A model generated the notes under the pieces. The model was not told where the DNA came from, ran no database searches, and was given only the letters and a program-made list of their open reading frames with translations. Below are positions 34,905-45,869 of a stretch of DNA of 64,000 nt, one piece after another; position 1 is the stretch's first letter, and each line of letters opens with the position of its first letter. This stretch comes from Seiridium cupressi (lineage: Eukaryota; Ascomycota; Sordariomycetes; Amphisphaeriales; Sporocadaceae). A program made the position numbers and the translations under genes. The DNA is taken from the NCBI GenBank assembly GCA_036674765.1, contig JARVKI010000018.1, positions 248,001-312,000 on the forward strand, in the 5' to 3' direction.

Positions 34905-35561
34905 GGCTAACGGATGATAGGCGAAGCCAAGGAATTGCGATCAAGTCAACTATCAGTTGCGATGGCTCTGCACATTGACTGCGCATCGATGAACGCGGGC
35001 TCGGCAGAGGATGTGGTGGTTATCGTCGACCGTGATTTGTGCTGCCTTGTCGCTAGAGAAGCTCACGCCGGGGGGAGGCTAAGAAGGAGCTCACTCACTA
35101 TTGATGGTGATTGGGATGCGCCCCACCCACAGTCGTCACTGTGGAAGGAGCACAGACGTCGGGTTCCATTGCGCCTGGGGGGGAACAGTGCACCGCCACA
35201 GCTGCCACAACTGCCACCTTAGTGTCATTTCACTTATTACTTTGACCGCGTCGCTTTTATTAGAATCCTTCTTTTATTATTAGCCTCACTCCTCACAAGC
35301 CTTCACAATTTCAGACGTACAATGGAGAACACGAATTTTGAAGCACTTCCGATTAGTTTTGCTGGTGCCATTCAGTGCTCACGATTTGATTTACTTCCAG
35401 AGCATCATGTCATTAAGTACTATCATCTACGGATCACCCAGAACGGCAGTGGCAGTATTAAACAATCACATGTCATTTACAAATCGCATATCGGGTGATA
35501 CTAAACCTTGATGCGCCAGCCTGTGCTATATCACGTCCAACCCATCCGCTATTGGCGTTAG
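34905..35561. promoter_or_regulatory. VPS35 upstream region
   Basis: About 650 nt. The first 250 nt should hold the VPS35 promoter; the rest is the 3' side of the F-box gene. No TATA box or repeat was recognised. Confidence 0.45.
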
Positions 35562-36539
35562 CTATTCCGTGTTGAACAGCTCTAGTGACACCGTGTTCAT
35601 GGCAGATGGCAGACCAGAACTCCTAGCCACAGATGATGTAAGTCCCCGCCATTTGCGATAGCTAAAATCCGGGGCAAGGTTCTCGGGAGAGTCCACCGGT
35701 CCTATATACCTCCAGGTCGAGACGTATAGCTGGTTCGTCCCGAGCTCTGATGTGCCATTCTCCAATGAGAAGTCTATCCCGCATTCTTCGCAGTGATGAA
35801 ACTGGCCCGACAACTCTTTGCCTAGTTCCTTGTTGGAATGGCCAGGAACGTGGCATCCGCAATCGACGCTGATTCTGGACCCCTTACCTACCTCATCCAC
35901 TAGCATGGCTTTCGGGTGGATGTGCTGGCACACAAAGAGGTTGGCCTTGAACTCAGCGTAGTGGGCTACCTGGCTGGCCATATCTACATGCCCAGTGGTG
36001 GTATAACAATCCCTCTGTTGCCAGAAGATGCCAAGGTTATTGACTTCAAAGACGTTCTCATGCGACTTGGTCATCTTTGAGAATTGTAACTTCTCGACCT
36101 TTGTCATCTCTATCATTTGGCGTAGCAGCTTCACGTTGCGGCCTTCTCGCAGGTTCTTGGCGAAAGCATATATGATGTTTGGATGATGAGATGCCGTGAC
36201 CCTGGGACCTGCCTCCAAGCGGTCGGCAGTGAAACGTTGTTCGAAATGGCAGCTATATGGAGGCTGGCTAGTCGAGTCGATGGACTTTTGGGCACCATGA
36301 AGCTTCGCACACCAAGGACAGTAGATCTGGTCAGTATCGCGTTCAACAAGTTTTAGAAATGCCCTCCTCTCTTTTTTGTCCAAATTCTCGTACCAGAACG
36401 AGTCCTTGTACTTGTCGTAACATTTTTCTCGCATGGATCTACTGACCATAGCTAGGGCGGCTTTTGATTCAGGGGACAAGTAATTCGCAATCCACAAGAC
36501 CAGCTCCAGGGGAAGTCGTTCGAGGTCCGGAATTTCCAT
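35562..36539 (-). CDS. F-box domain protein
   Basis: Single exon of 325 residues from the ATG at 36539. Residues about 5-45 form an F-box (LERLPLELVLWIANYLSPES followed by KAALAMVSRSMREKCY), which would bind Skp1 in an SCF ubiquitin ligase. The remainder has several Cys/His pairs (CPWCAKLH, CQHIH, CGCHVPGH, HHCEECG) that may bind zinc, a pattern common in large fungal F-box families. The target is unknown. A TATAAAA element lies about 115 bp upstream. Confidence 0.85.
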   Translation of the reverse strand: MEIPDLERLPLELVLWIANYLSPESKAALAMVSRSMREKCYDKYKDSFWYENLDKKERRAFLKLVERDTDQIYCPWCAKLHGAQKSIDSTSQPPYSCHFEQRFTADRLEAGPRVTASHHPNIIYAFAKNLREGRNVKLLRQMIEMTKVEKLQFSKMTKSHENVFEVNNLGIFWQQRDCYTTTGHVDMASQVAHYAEFKANLFVCQHIHPKAMLVDEVGKGSRISVDCGCHVPGHSNKELGKELSGQFHHCEECGIDFSLENGTSELGTNQLYVSTWRYIGPVDSPENLAPDFSYRKWRGLTSSVARSSGLPSAMNTVSLELFNTE

Positions 36540-37333
36540 GTTCGTTGCAATGTGTTGCTTCCTATCATGTCAGTACAATGGGCGCCAGAAACAAACGTCT
36601 TGCTGCTCACCGGTACAGTGGACACGAGTGTCAGTCTAGGTATGGGTGTTGGTTTTATAGGGGTGAATAACCTAGGATGATCGCTGACAAAGGGTTTTCC
36701 CATGATAGAAAGGTATTGATTGAAACAATGGGAATGCTCCACTTGAATCCAGCCTCTCCAACAATGGACATCTAACTAGAGTTATTGTCGCCCATAATGT
36801 TAGAATTGTGAGCTGTAGCAAATGCTTGGTGGCTTTGACGGGAGAGTGATAGTGTATCGTGAAGCTACCCTGTGGTGAGTTGATGAAGGATATTCCATAA
36901 AACCTTCGCAAGGAACAACTAGATTCCGTGTTCTTGTGTCGATAGAATTGTGCATATTCTTTACTTCGATGTACTTCGATCACGTGTGGTAATTGAATTA
37001 GCTCGACTCTCAATGCATCAAAAAAGCGGAAGCTACGAGAAGGTTTTGTAGGCGAAAACCGTGGTTTAAATCCGACAGTCTTTGCTCCATGGTTACAACA
37101 AATAAAAACCACCCAGGCAGCAGTGATAGTTCGGTCAAGCATTTTGATCCATTGAGTCTACATACTTATTCTAGGTGCATGAAATTTTCATGCTACTGAG
37201 AGAAGTAGGCGGGAAACTGACCTCATGAAGCTAGAAGCCATTTTTGACTATAGGGGTCTGGACAAGTTCACGGAGACGAGACTTAATCAGAACCCAGTTT
37301 TATCAACTCCTGGAAACCTTGAAGCTATATAAT
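36540..37333. other. Intergenic, no gene recognised
   Basis: About 800 nt with the F-box promoter at its left end. A 156-codon minus-strand frame at 36672-37142 has no family resemblance and is not called. Confidence 0.45.
36653..36660 (-). promoter_or_regulatory. TATA box of the F-box gene
   Basis: The minus strand reads CTATAAAA, 115-120 bp before the F-box start codon, a fitting place for a fungal TATA element. Confidence 0.5.
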
Positions 37334-39007
37334 TTAAGCAAAGCTGAGTTCATTCCAGCCCGACTTGGCACAATCTGAGCACCTCTTCCTGTACTCAACG
37401 GCACTGCCCACATATCTCGCAACGCTCCTCTCTTGCTTGCCCCTAACATTGGTGTTGACGCCCGTCATCCAGCTATCCACCTCATTGACCAACAATCCTT
37501 TACTGCAATCCACCACATGCTCACCCCACGCCTGCACCGCCTCCGCTTTCGGCTGCACGGACGTGAAGCTGTAGTCAAACACGTGCTGCAGCATCGCACA
37601 CACGACATCGACAGCGTTTTCGAGACTGCGCGTGGCGTTGCCGAAGGGTTGGTGCGGTCCGAGAACCATGAACATATTGGGCATGTCGGGGGCCATGATC
37701 CCGAGGAACGTCCTCGGTTTGTGGTCGACCCAGACAGCACGTTTGCCCGTTTCCGTGTCACTGTAACCAAGGAGAGGCCTGCCATTTTTACCGCGAAAGT
37801 CGATTGCGCTAAAGGAGCCTGTGATCGCATTGAATCCGGTCGCAAAGATGAGGACATCTAAATCATGAGTTTTACCGTCGTTGGTTTGGATTGCCATTGC
37901 TTTCACATTTTCGATCGGCGTCTTCCTCAGGTCGACCAGATGAACGTTTGGTTGGTTGTACACTTCAAAGTATCCACTCTCAAGGGGTACTCGTCGCATA
38001 CCGAAGCCATGGTCTTTGGGGACCAAAGAATCAGCCACTTCTGGGTCATTTACACGCACCCTAATCTTGGCGGCCATGTACTCCGAGTATAGGTTGTTCG
38101 CCTCACGGTCCGTGTAGGTGTCTCTAAAGACACCGAGCCACTTTCCAAATCCCTGGCCATCGTACAGCTTGTCCCACAGAGCAATGCGTTCTTCCTGCGT
38201 TACTTCTGAGGACTTGCGAGGGTCGGATTGGTATAGGGCACCCGACGAGGTCTTGGCGCATTGACCGAAAATGGCATCGTACTCTTCGACGTGCTTCTCC
38301 ATCTGCTCCTGGGATATCTCGACGTTGCGGAGTGGAGCCGACCAGTTGGCGGTCCTTTGGAACACTGTCAAAGAATCGACCTCAGACTCTTTTGCAATAG
38401 CTGTGATCGTCTGGATCCCAGTCGCACCTGTACCTATGACTCCAACCTTCTTGCCTGCGAGGTCTTTCTTGATATCAAGGTCCCTTGGCCAAGCCGACGT
38501 GTGGAAGGCTGGCCCTTTGAAATCCCCAATCCCCGGAATCAGGGGTAACGTGGGCAAGGAAAGGAAGCCCAGACAACTGACAAAGAAACGAGCACGATAC
38601 TGAGACCCGTCTGTATCGGTCAAGAGCCAAACATGCGTATCGCCAAGCCATTGTGCAGATTGTATTCTTGTGTTGAGCTGAATATCCTGGTATAGGTCAT
38701 GTTTCTCGCATGCTCGTTCAATGTATTTGAGTACATCCAGCTGTGGAGAGAAAGCCTCTTTCCAATGCCATTCTCTCAAAAGTTCCTTGTCCCATGAGAA
38801 CTGGTAGGTAAGGGATTCTGTGTCGACTCGGGCCCCTGGGTACCGATTGGCATACCAGGTGCCACCAACACCTGAACTAGCCTCGAGAACCTTGACGCGC
38901 CATGATGGAAAGCGCTCTCGGATGTGGTGGAGAGCGCAGACGCCTGAAAATCCAGCGCCTACGATAAGAACATCATATTCAATGACGGGTTGATCCAAGG
39001 ATCCCAT
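37334..39007 (-). CDS. Baeyer-Villiger type flavin monooxygenase
   Basis: Single exon of 557 residues from the ATG at 39007; the frame runs on upstream but without similarity. It carries the FAD site GAGFSG at 17-22, then GGTWYANRYPGARVDTES, the Baeyer-Villiger fingerprint FKGPAFHTSAWP at 163-174 (pattern F-x-G-x3-H-x3-W-P), and the NADPH site GTGATG at 192-197. The length is right for the cyclohexanone monooxygenase group. Such enzymes insert oxygen next to a ketone to make an ester or lactone, using NADPH and O2. The substrate is not predictable. Broken SDR genes and a lactonohydrolase within 10 kb suggest a route from alcohol through ketone to lactone, but these could be unrelated neighbours. 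Confidence 0.92.
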   Translation of the reverse strand: MGSLDQPVIEYDVLIVGAGFSGVCALHHIRERFPSWRVKVLEASSGVGGTWYANRYPGARVDTESLTYQFSWDKELLREWHWKEAFSPQLDVLKYIERACEKHDLYQDIQLNTRIQSAQWLGDTHVWLLTDTDGSQYRARFFVSCLGFLSLPTLPLIPGIGDFKGPAFHTSAWPRDLDIKKDLAGKKVGVIGTGATGIQTITAIAKESEVDSLTVFQRTANWSAPLRNVEISQEQMEKHVEEYDAIFGQCAKTSSGALYQSDPRKSSEVTQEERIALWDKLYDGQGFGKWLGVFRDTYTDREANNLYSEYMAAKIRVRVNDPEVADSLVPKDHGFGMRRVPLESGYFEVYNQPNVHLVDLRKTPIENVKAMAIQTNDGKTHDLDVLIFATGFNAITGSFSAIDFRGKNGRPLLGYSDTETGKRAVWVDHKPRTFLGIMAPDMPNMFMVLGPHQPFGNATRSLENAVDVVCAMLQHVFDYSFTSVQPKAEAVQAWGEHVVDCSKGLLVNEVDSWMTGVNTNVRGKQERSVARYVGSAVEYRKRCSDCAKSGWNELSFA

Positions 39008-39876
39008 GATGAGCAGTTTTAGGGGGGGAATAACGAGAGGTACAGAAAGTCGTGATGAATATGAAAGCAAATAATCGAGTGCCTGCAAAGATGATAAATT
39101 ACAAGCAGGAGTCCAACAGCGCGAATCAACCCTATATCTCGAGATTTCGGTAGTCTGAATTGCGACCCTCAACGATTTATGGTGTGGTGAACTTCCTATC
39201 TCATCGTCGCCTTCTCGTTATCCTTCTCCTCTTTCTCCTTCGCCGAAGAAGCCGAGCAGTTCCACGAATGTGCCTAAACCAAACTTTAGAGTTTGACTCC
39301 CCTGTAGCTGGTACGCATGCGTCCATCTGAGGATAAATAATTAGGAAATCCGAACCAATGGGGAGATAGATACAACTTCATATCTCGCTGCGGCTTATCG
39401 GCGGAGTGGGCCCCTGGGGTAACTTTCCCTTTCGGTTTGACCCCCCAGTGTCTGCGTTGTTTCCCCACAATCCAGATACGCACCGTAGATTGCGCATGAT
39501 CCCCTCTAGTTGCACTTGGCATGAGCGAAGCCACTGTCTCCTTGATCTCAGAGCAAGGGTCAGTGATAGGCTTGGAAGCTCTATTATCATCATCGTATTA
39601 AGAAAATTCGCAAATCTGAGATAAGATTGGCAAGAAGAACAAGCGGAGAAGTAAGCTATCAGGTAGTCATCTAGCACTAGACTGGATTACACCAGAGGCC
39701 ATGTAAGCCGAAAAGATACATCACCAAAACAGTCAAACGCAAAAGGATACAATTAATCCGTAGGAAGCTCCGTTGTATATGGTTCTAGGAGGGTATGCGA
39801 CCAAAGCACGCTGCCAGTAATCATGAGTTTCATTGATTTCTATGATACGGATAAACCCATTGACGCATTTCACGCT
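39008..39876. promoter_or_regulatory. Upstream region of the monooxygenase gene
   Basis: About 870 nt between the monooxygenase start and the SDR fragment. Overlapping minus-strand frames at 39286-39677 have no known domain. The proximal part should hold the monooxygenase promoter. Confidence 0.4.
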
Positions 39877-40227
39877 CTACCTCTCTGTATAGCCGCCGTC
39901 AACCATAAGTGCAGTACCAGTAACAAAAGAACTCCGGCCACCGGCAAGGTAAACTACACCGTCTGCAATCTCTTGTGGCTTGCCCCCACGCATCATCGGG
40001 ACTGCCGTCAATACTCGCTCCTTCATTGCTTTAAAAACTCCAGGGTTCTTCGTCGTCAGTGGTGTCTCGGTATATCCAGGACAGACAGCATTAATACGTA
40101 GACCATGTGCTCGCAATAGCGGCCTTGATGCTTTCGCTGTCACGATTAGAATAATCAGAGAGGTCTGGGTCGCCAAATCGTCACTGAGCGATATCGGGGC
40201 ATCTTGGGTTGATTTAGCCAAGGGCAA
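39877..40227 (-). pseudogene. Short-chain dehydrogenase, C-terminal fragment
   Basis: The frame ends with a clear SDR C-terminus: GLRINAVCPGYTETPLT, then a piece with GGKPQEIADGVVYLAG and FVTGTALMVDGGY before the stop. The upstream half, with the cofactor glycine motif and the catalytic Tyr-x3-Lys, is absent; only about 30 unrelated residues precede the match. It is therefore a fragment left by deletion. It belongs to the classical SDR group that oxidises or reduces small alcohols and ketones. A second broken SDR lies 0.6 kb away on the other strand. Confidence 0.75.
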
Positions 40228-40863
40228 AACCTATGTTGGCGCGCGAAATATTCCAATATGATACAGGCGTGGTCTGTGATATTGTGAATGATGCCTCAGA
40301 AGACCGCTTGTACAGCTACTGCATGTAAGACTACATCGATGATGCACATCCATGATGGTGAGAAATGATAGTTGGAGACTACGATTTGATCATTACGATT
40401 ATTACACCAATTTCTCGAATACCATTTTGGCCAACGAAATCCAAAACATCAGTACCCTATTAATTTCTTACAAGTCAAGTTACGGTGCAGCGAATTTGCG
40501 GGGTCCATCTTGCGTGCTGTGTTGTGGACATGATGGTTATGGGGAATGGGTAGCTTTCCTAATCTGACAAGCACCGTATATGCGCATGATAAGACTAAGC
40601 GCATAGCCGAAGCCGAAACCGAGAACATTGCCCAGCTGGTCTGGGGGAAGGAATACTTTGGAGTCGGGCACGAGCCTTGGTTTGCTTGACTATTAATTCT
40701 AAGCTATATGTAACCTTTCCTAACACTAGCGTACGCCATCTCCAGGATTATACTACATCCCTGGCCATCAACCACTCAGGCAATCCATGAGCCCGTATTT
40801 AGTTCATCATGTCATCGTCCGAGGAAAAAGTGGTATATTTCCCAACAAGGCAACGTTTATGGT
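40228..40863. other. Spacer between two broken SDR genes
   Basis: About 640 nt between the 5' sides of the two SDR remnants. No gene or repeat was recognised. Confidence 0.4.
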
Positions 40864-41790
40864 GTGCCCGTTCCGCTGATACATGAAACTCAACAGATTG
40901 CCATCACCGGCGCTGCTTCGGGGACGGGTTCGGCGACCGCGCAGCTGCTCGCCTCACGCGGTGCTATCTTCGCTCTTGCAGACATCAACAAGACTGCCCT
41001 CAAGGAGGCAACGGCTTCTCTGGCAAAATCTAGCACGGAAAAACATCATATACACACTGTTGTTGACGTCAGAAACAGTCGCTCGGTTGATGAATGGATC
41101 CAAACCACGATGCAAAGCCTAGGGAGGGTCAACGGCGCAGTGAACATGGCCGACATTATCAAGCATGCCACGCCGATCGTCGAGTCGACGGATGAGATTG
41201 GGATTCCACTATGGCGGTAAATGCGCGGGGTATATATGCATGCTTGAGGGTATGGCTCTCCAGGTGGAGCAACACTCTTGGCAGAATTGATCGGTGACAA
41301 GCATTCAGGCTCAACTCAAGGTGATGAGCGCAGGTGGCAGCATTATAAGATACTAATTTGCAACATTAAATGAAAAAGAACACCTTGTTGATATTTGAGA
41401 ATAAGTCTCCGCCGCCAGTGTCTTCGGGCAGTTTGGTGTCCCAAGAAATGCTGCCTACTACGCAAGCAAAGCAGCCGTGATCTCTCTGACGAGAACAGCA
41501 GCTAAGGAAAACCAACATATACGAGCCAACTGTGTCTCTCCGGATGATATATGATGCTTGTCTTTATTAAACAGGAATATCAAGCTGAACGAAACGGCCA
41601 GGGTCAATAAGAACGCCGTTATCAGAAGGAGAGAGCCCGGAAGACGTGAAGCGCAACCTCCAGCACATGGCTCAGAAGCGGAGGGCAGAGCCCATTGAGG
41701 TTGCACGCGTGATCGCATTCTTGCTCAGTGATGAATCTTCGTTTGTGATCGGAGCGGTTCATAATGTGGGCGGCGGCTGGGTATGTTAAC
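40864..41790 (+). pseudogene. Short-chain dehydrogenase pseudogene
   Basis: Pieces in changing frames follow the order of a classical SDR. The cofactor site ITGAASGTGSATAQLLAS lies near 40900-40955. DVRNSRSVDEW and GAVNMADI follow. A frame change comes near 41200, then MAVNARGVYACLR, then FGQFGVPRNAAYYASKAAVI with the catalytic Tyr-x3-Lys at about 41430-41490. The ending, about 41640-41790, has RRAEPIEVARVIAFLLSDES and IGAVHNVGGG. Stops and frame changes between these pieces cannot all be explained by introns, and the first codon of the long frame is GTG. The gene is taken as dead. It diverges from the other SDR fragment. Confidence 0.75.
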
Positions 41791-42185
41791 TTTGGCCGTT
41801 ATCTTTTTATCTCACCTGGCACACGAGTATGGGTCACCAGGATGCTACAAGTATTAGTAGCTTTATCTAATTACTATTTATTCAAGTCTATGGGGTTGTG
41901 AAAAAGGCATTATTACCTCTAATGCGATACTCGGATCTCTCTGCGAGCCGCTGCCGTCAAGTACTGGTCGTGTCACCACCCTTGTCTGCAGTTGAATCCT
42001 CCCAAATGCAATAAACACCCTAACTCCTGACAATGCGCATTAACATCCTAGCGCCAGCAATTGCACGCAGTGGTAGCCCTAGTGCCTCTAGGGATATGAA
42101 AACGCCTGGAGCATTTGACACATCCCTACCTGGGCAAAGCTCGACCTCTTCTACGCCTGTTTCTCCCTTTTCAAGTTGAGATGGC
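41791..42185. other. Intergenic, no gene recognised
   Basis: About 400 nt between the SDR remnant and the 3' end of the DUF7730 gene. Nothing was seen. Confidence 0.45.
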
Positions 42186-42947
42186 TCATACTAGGCGGAG
42201 CTGCGACCTGAGGAACTCGGTCAGACCTCTCTCAATGCTGGCCGAAAATGCGGCAAAGACGAGCATGTTGGCACACGTGGGTGGCGGGGAGTAGTGGACA
42301 TCCGACAGCACTTCCAATTCCTCAATCTTGACCTGCGCCAGCTCATTGACCCAGTCGAGGCTCTCATGCTTCAGCTCCGCCAGAAGCCTGAAGTCCTCGG
42401 CCGTGAACTCCTTTGGGCCGTGCCACTCAACACTGGGCTTCCCTCCCTGCACGACTAAGCGGAGCTTCTTTACGACGCCCATCGCCTGAAGAACCCGGCA
42501 CACACTCCGCCATTCACTCCGGTCGTTCTCATACATCGGGATAGGTCCGCGCTTGTACAGCGAGACCTCTTTGACGAGATGTCGACTGCCGGGAGTCAGA
42601 TCCGTGAGGAATGGCTCAACCGCCTCGATATCTCCCCCAAAGTCAAAGCAGTGCTTCCCGTAGATGAGATAGGATGTCTCGTTGTAGAGCTGCCGATTGA
42701 CGCGCATGAGGGCGGCGCAGAAGTATGCATCCTTAGTTGCGAGTTGGTAGGTCGTCTCATAGCATCGCCGATGCAGAGAACGATCAAGCACATGGTATCG
42801 TGTTCTTATCTGCCCATTTTGAAATGGTAGCTTGCCGGCACTCACGCTTCTAATCAGAAGACTCTTATTGCCGGCATTGTCAAATAAATAGTCATAGATA
42901 AGTCCGCGCACCTCGGGAGGCACACTCATAAACGGTGAGCTGTGCAT
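42186..42947 (-). CDS. DUF7730-like fungal protein
   Basis: Single exon of 253 residues from the ATG at 42947. The N-terminus SVPPEVRGLIYDYLF and the later MRVNRQLYNETSYLIYG are the usual opening of the large fungal DUF7730 / F-box-like family, whose members recall F-box proteins in the first helix. The rest is helical with no catalytic motif. A 36-nt stretch (V-S-A-G-K to G-Q) is bounded by GTGAGT and CAG but is probably too short to be an intron and keeps frame, so it is left in. Function is unknown. Confidence 0.75.
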   Translation of the reverse strand: MHSSPFMSVPPEVRGLIYDYLFDNAGNKSLLIRSVSAGKLPFQNGQIRTRYHVLDRSLHRRCYETTYQLATKDAYFCAALMRVNRQLYNETSYLIYGKHCFDFGGDIEAVEPFLTDLTPGSRHLVKEVSLYKRGPIPMYENDRSEWRSVCRVLQAMGVVKKLRLVVQGGKPSVEWHGPKEFTAEDFRLLAELKHESLDWVNELAQVKIEELEVLSDVHYSPPPTCANMLVFAAFSASIERGLTEFLRSQLRLV

Positions 42948-44897
42948 AGTGATTGAGAAAAATAATTTGGTGTTATGAGACTTTTCGAAGGGCGGTGACG
43001 ACAGGCTGACGAAAAATATCAAGAAAAATATCCGAGTCAGTTAACGCTGAGATATATATCGGGAACTAGTCCTCCGAATCTCGAAACGGCGCCCGTGCTA
43101 TATCTATGATTAGTCCTTAATCGGGTAATAGCCAGGCGGGTACTCGATATGGACAGCAAGGTTCCCCTGTTTGCGGTATCTGCACCCTGATCTAAATGTT
43201 ACTGGTGCTATTCATCAGAATGGTGAGCGGTTGCGCCTTGCGTCAGCCGCTCTGCATTTGCAAGCTTTTTGACCATTGGTCCTCATAACCCATCTTTCGC
43301 TGCTTCCGAAGGCCAAAGACATTTTTTGGACACAGTAACACATACCACATGATCGTACCTTCAGCAAGCCAACTTATGTCCTCGAATTGTTGCTGGGTGA
43401 GTGGTTACAAATAGATAAATGCGATGACATAGGCTGCATGCGGCACTGCAGAAAGGACCCTTGGAAAAACTGCCCCCAAGGTACACAAACTTTCTTTTGC
43501 CGCTGCTTCACCGGGGCCCCGGTGCAGTCTTCCCTGTCACGGAACTAGTCGCCGGCTGCAGGCTTCTAGGCTTTCGGGGGGAGAATAAGTTCATGAGATG
43601 CAATCTGATCTCAGGAAAGCAATGAGTGCCTCATCATTCTCGTGGGGTTGCTCGGGTATCTGATAGGAAGTAGAGATGTGACGAATGGGATGCGGCCAAT
43701 AGCAGACAACTAGTTCTTATATCAGCTCATCACAATACCCACAATCGCGCGAGCTCACGCGATTGCCCCATAACATTGAGGTTTCGCAATCGCGAATATA
43801 CCGTACAACTTCCCGGTTTGGACACCTGTGCGATTTATTATGCACTGTCAGCATTCTCGTGCCATCGGAAGACTGCCGGCACGAGCACGGATGGTCAAGC
43901 GGGTGTCCCGGATGCCGTTTGGTGACGGCCCAACCTCAGGTCTCGGCCATGCCATGTCATGAGGCCTTACCAATCGCGGCGTGTGCATCGGCTTCTCAAC
44001 AAAAATTGAGACCTGACCGATAAGAGAGTGTGTTACAGGACTCAGGTAATAACCTAGGCATCGCGTCACACTTCACTTTTCTACCGATAGGGTAGCCTCC
44101 GGCGCATGACGGCATCATCCATGACGTTGGTGTTGGGCGCGTCGGTCTAATACAAACCGCTCAGCGCTAGGCATTTTTTCTAGAAGCGCTAGCGGCAGTC
44201 ACAAGTCTTGCAGCCATCCCGATACTTTCTGACGAAAATATAAAGAATATAAAGAGGTTGTTCGCAACTAACCATGGATTCGCATCTCTTTCCTCTATGC
44301 GGAAGTCCTGCTATAGTACGCATGTTGGTTGTCAGTGTTCTGTGGGTCACCAATAGTAAGAAGAGGCAAAGTTGTACTCGCTCTTCAACTCGCCTTCCGA
44401 ACGCTCCCGAGCCGGGTACCGAGCTCGCCGGTTTCGGCAAATGCACAGTTAGCCAAGGCTGCGAGTGTTCTATAATCACTCCTACAGCCTATCAGATTTT
44501 GAAGGCCTTCGCTGTTCGCTCTCATAGATGTCACTTCTCGGTCCATGTTCTGAAAGAAATATTCACACTGTCGGCATCCGAGTAGTGTCAAGCTTAAGGT
44601 ACCATGCAGTGCGACCACCCAACAACAAAGACTTGCATTGATCACATCCTCTAGATCACATGCATTGACGATGGTGATAATTGGTGCAACCAATTTCAAC
44701 TCCTTGTCCAATCGTCAAATGCCGTTTGTATCAGCGAGCAATGCTAGCGCAGAACAACTGCTCTCTTAAACTGGTGTAGTTACATCAACCATCTTGGTTT
44801 ATACACTATATAACTGAGCACGGGATCTTAGTGGCCAAGCTATGGCCTTTCATCGTATGTTCAAGCTTGGTGATCATACCGCGCCCCGGAGGATAAG
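42948..44897. other. 1.9 kb gene-poor stretch
   Basis: Only short frames occur. One at 44385-44711 (minus, 108 codons) has a cysteine-containing helical look (CRQCEYFFQNMDREV) but no family that I recognise, and it is not called. No RNA gene was seen. Confidence 0.4.
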
Positions 44898-45869
44898 TTA
44901 TTGCTCCTTTAACGAATCAACGTACTCCTTGACAAGGTCTTCCGTATTCTTGTCCCTGATCAGACCAAGTCTGTCAGGAGTACTTGGGTCGAAGTCTTGC
45001 GGCCAACTTCTCAAAATGCGCTCTAGCTCTGGATTTGTCTCCTCCTGAAGGAGCTTCAGCTTGTCCTCGCCGCCAAATTTGGCCAGTCCATCCATCAACT
45101 CCTGCACAGATGCAGCAATACCCGGGAAGTTGATATGGCGGATATGCTTCGGCAATGCATCGCTACTCATGTTCAGGACCCGCACCAGGTTCTCAATCAC
45201 GCCGCTCGGGGAGCAGATGTAGGATTTGAAAGACCTGTCCTTCAGAGGCAGGACGCATACCTGCCCGTTCAGCGGCTCGCGGATCATCCCGGAGAGGAAC
45301 GACGAGGCTGCATTGCTAGGCTTCCCCGGTCTTACGACCAGGGTGGGGAAACGCACGATCACGGCGTCGATGAAACCCTTTCGATGCATGTCATTCACGA
45401 TTATTTCCGTCGAGAACTTGTGCGCCCCGTACGTGCCCTCGGGCGTAGGGGTCACCGAATCCGTGACCACGGCTGGGAGCGGTTGCCCGTACACGGCCTG
45501 CGAGCTAGAGTAGACGACCCGAACGCCAGGGTTCGACTGCCTGAGTGCCAGGAGCAGGTTACGGACGCTGTCGACGTTGACCTTGACGGACAAGTCAAAG
45601 TTCGCTTCCGATCCAGCGGACATGATGCCGTGGAAGATGAAGATGGCGTGGAGGGGTTGTGCTGCATCCAGAAGTGTTTCGACAAAGGCCGGGTCACAGA
45701 TGTCGCCTTTCAGGCATGTGGCATTTTCCCGGCTCTTGACACCTTTGGGCACCACTGGCTCCACGATGTCAGTCATGACGACTTTGTAGCCATCGTTTAA
45801 AAGTCTCTTCGAAAGCATAGGGCCAATGAGGCCACCAGCTCCGGTGACAATGATATTCTTGGGCGACAT
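44898..45869 (-). CDS. NAD-dependent epimerase/dehydratase family protein, DenD-like
   Basis: Single exon of 323 residues from the ATG at 45869. It is an extended SDR: the cofactor motif GAGGLIG at 10-16, the aspartate of DIVEP after strand two, the YSSSQAVYG strand, and catalytic Tyr147 with Lys151 in YGAHK. The segments RFPTLVVRPGKPSNAASSF and CVLPLKDRSFKSYICSP are typical of the group with D-erythronate dehydrogenase (DenD). That enzyme oxidises a four-carbon sugar acid with NAD; here a sugar-acid or similar substrate is likely but not proven. It is in tandem with the lactonohydrolase gene upstream, which would release aldonic acids, so the two may act in one pathway. Confidence 0.88.
   Translation of the reverse strand: MSPKNIIVTGAGGLIGPMLSKRLLNDGYKVVMTDIVEPVVPKGVKSRENATCLKGDICDPAFVETLLDAAQPLHAIFIFHGIMSAGSEANFDLSVKVNVDSVRNLLLALRQSNPGVRVVYSSSQAVYGQPLPAVVTDSVTPTPEGTYGAHKFSTEIIVNDMHRKGFIDAVIVRFPTLVVRPGKPSNAASSFLSGMIREPLNGQVCVLPLKDRSFKSYICSPSGVIENLVRVLNMSSDALPKHIRHINFPGIAASVQELMDGLAKFGGEDKLKLLQEETNPELERILRSWPQDFDPSTPDRLGLIRDKNTEDLVKEYVDSLKEQ

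Noticed and set aside
42800..42845. Possible 36-nt intron (GTGAGT to CAG) in the DUF7730 gene
   Set aside because: Too short for a normal fungal intron and a multiple of three, so reading through is simpler.
44385..44711. Minus-strand frame of 108 codons with several cysteines
   Set aside because: No recognisable domain, and no supporting features such as good splice sites or a strong start.
45135..45800. Plus-strand open frame of 221 codons
   Set aside because: It lies wholly antisense to the DenD-like gene, which has clear catalytic motifs. It is rich in Arg, His and Asp, as expected for a shadow frame.
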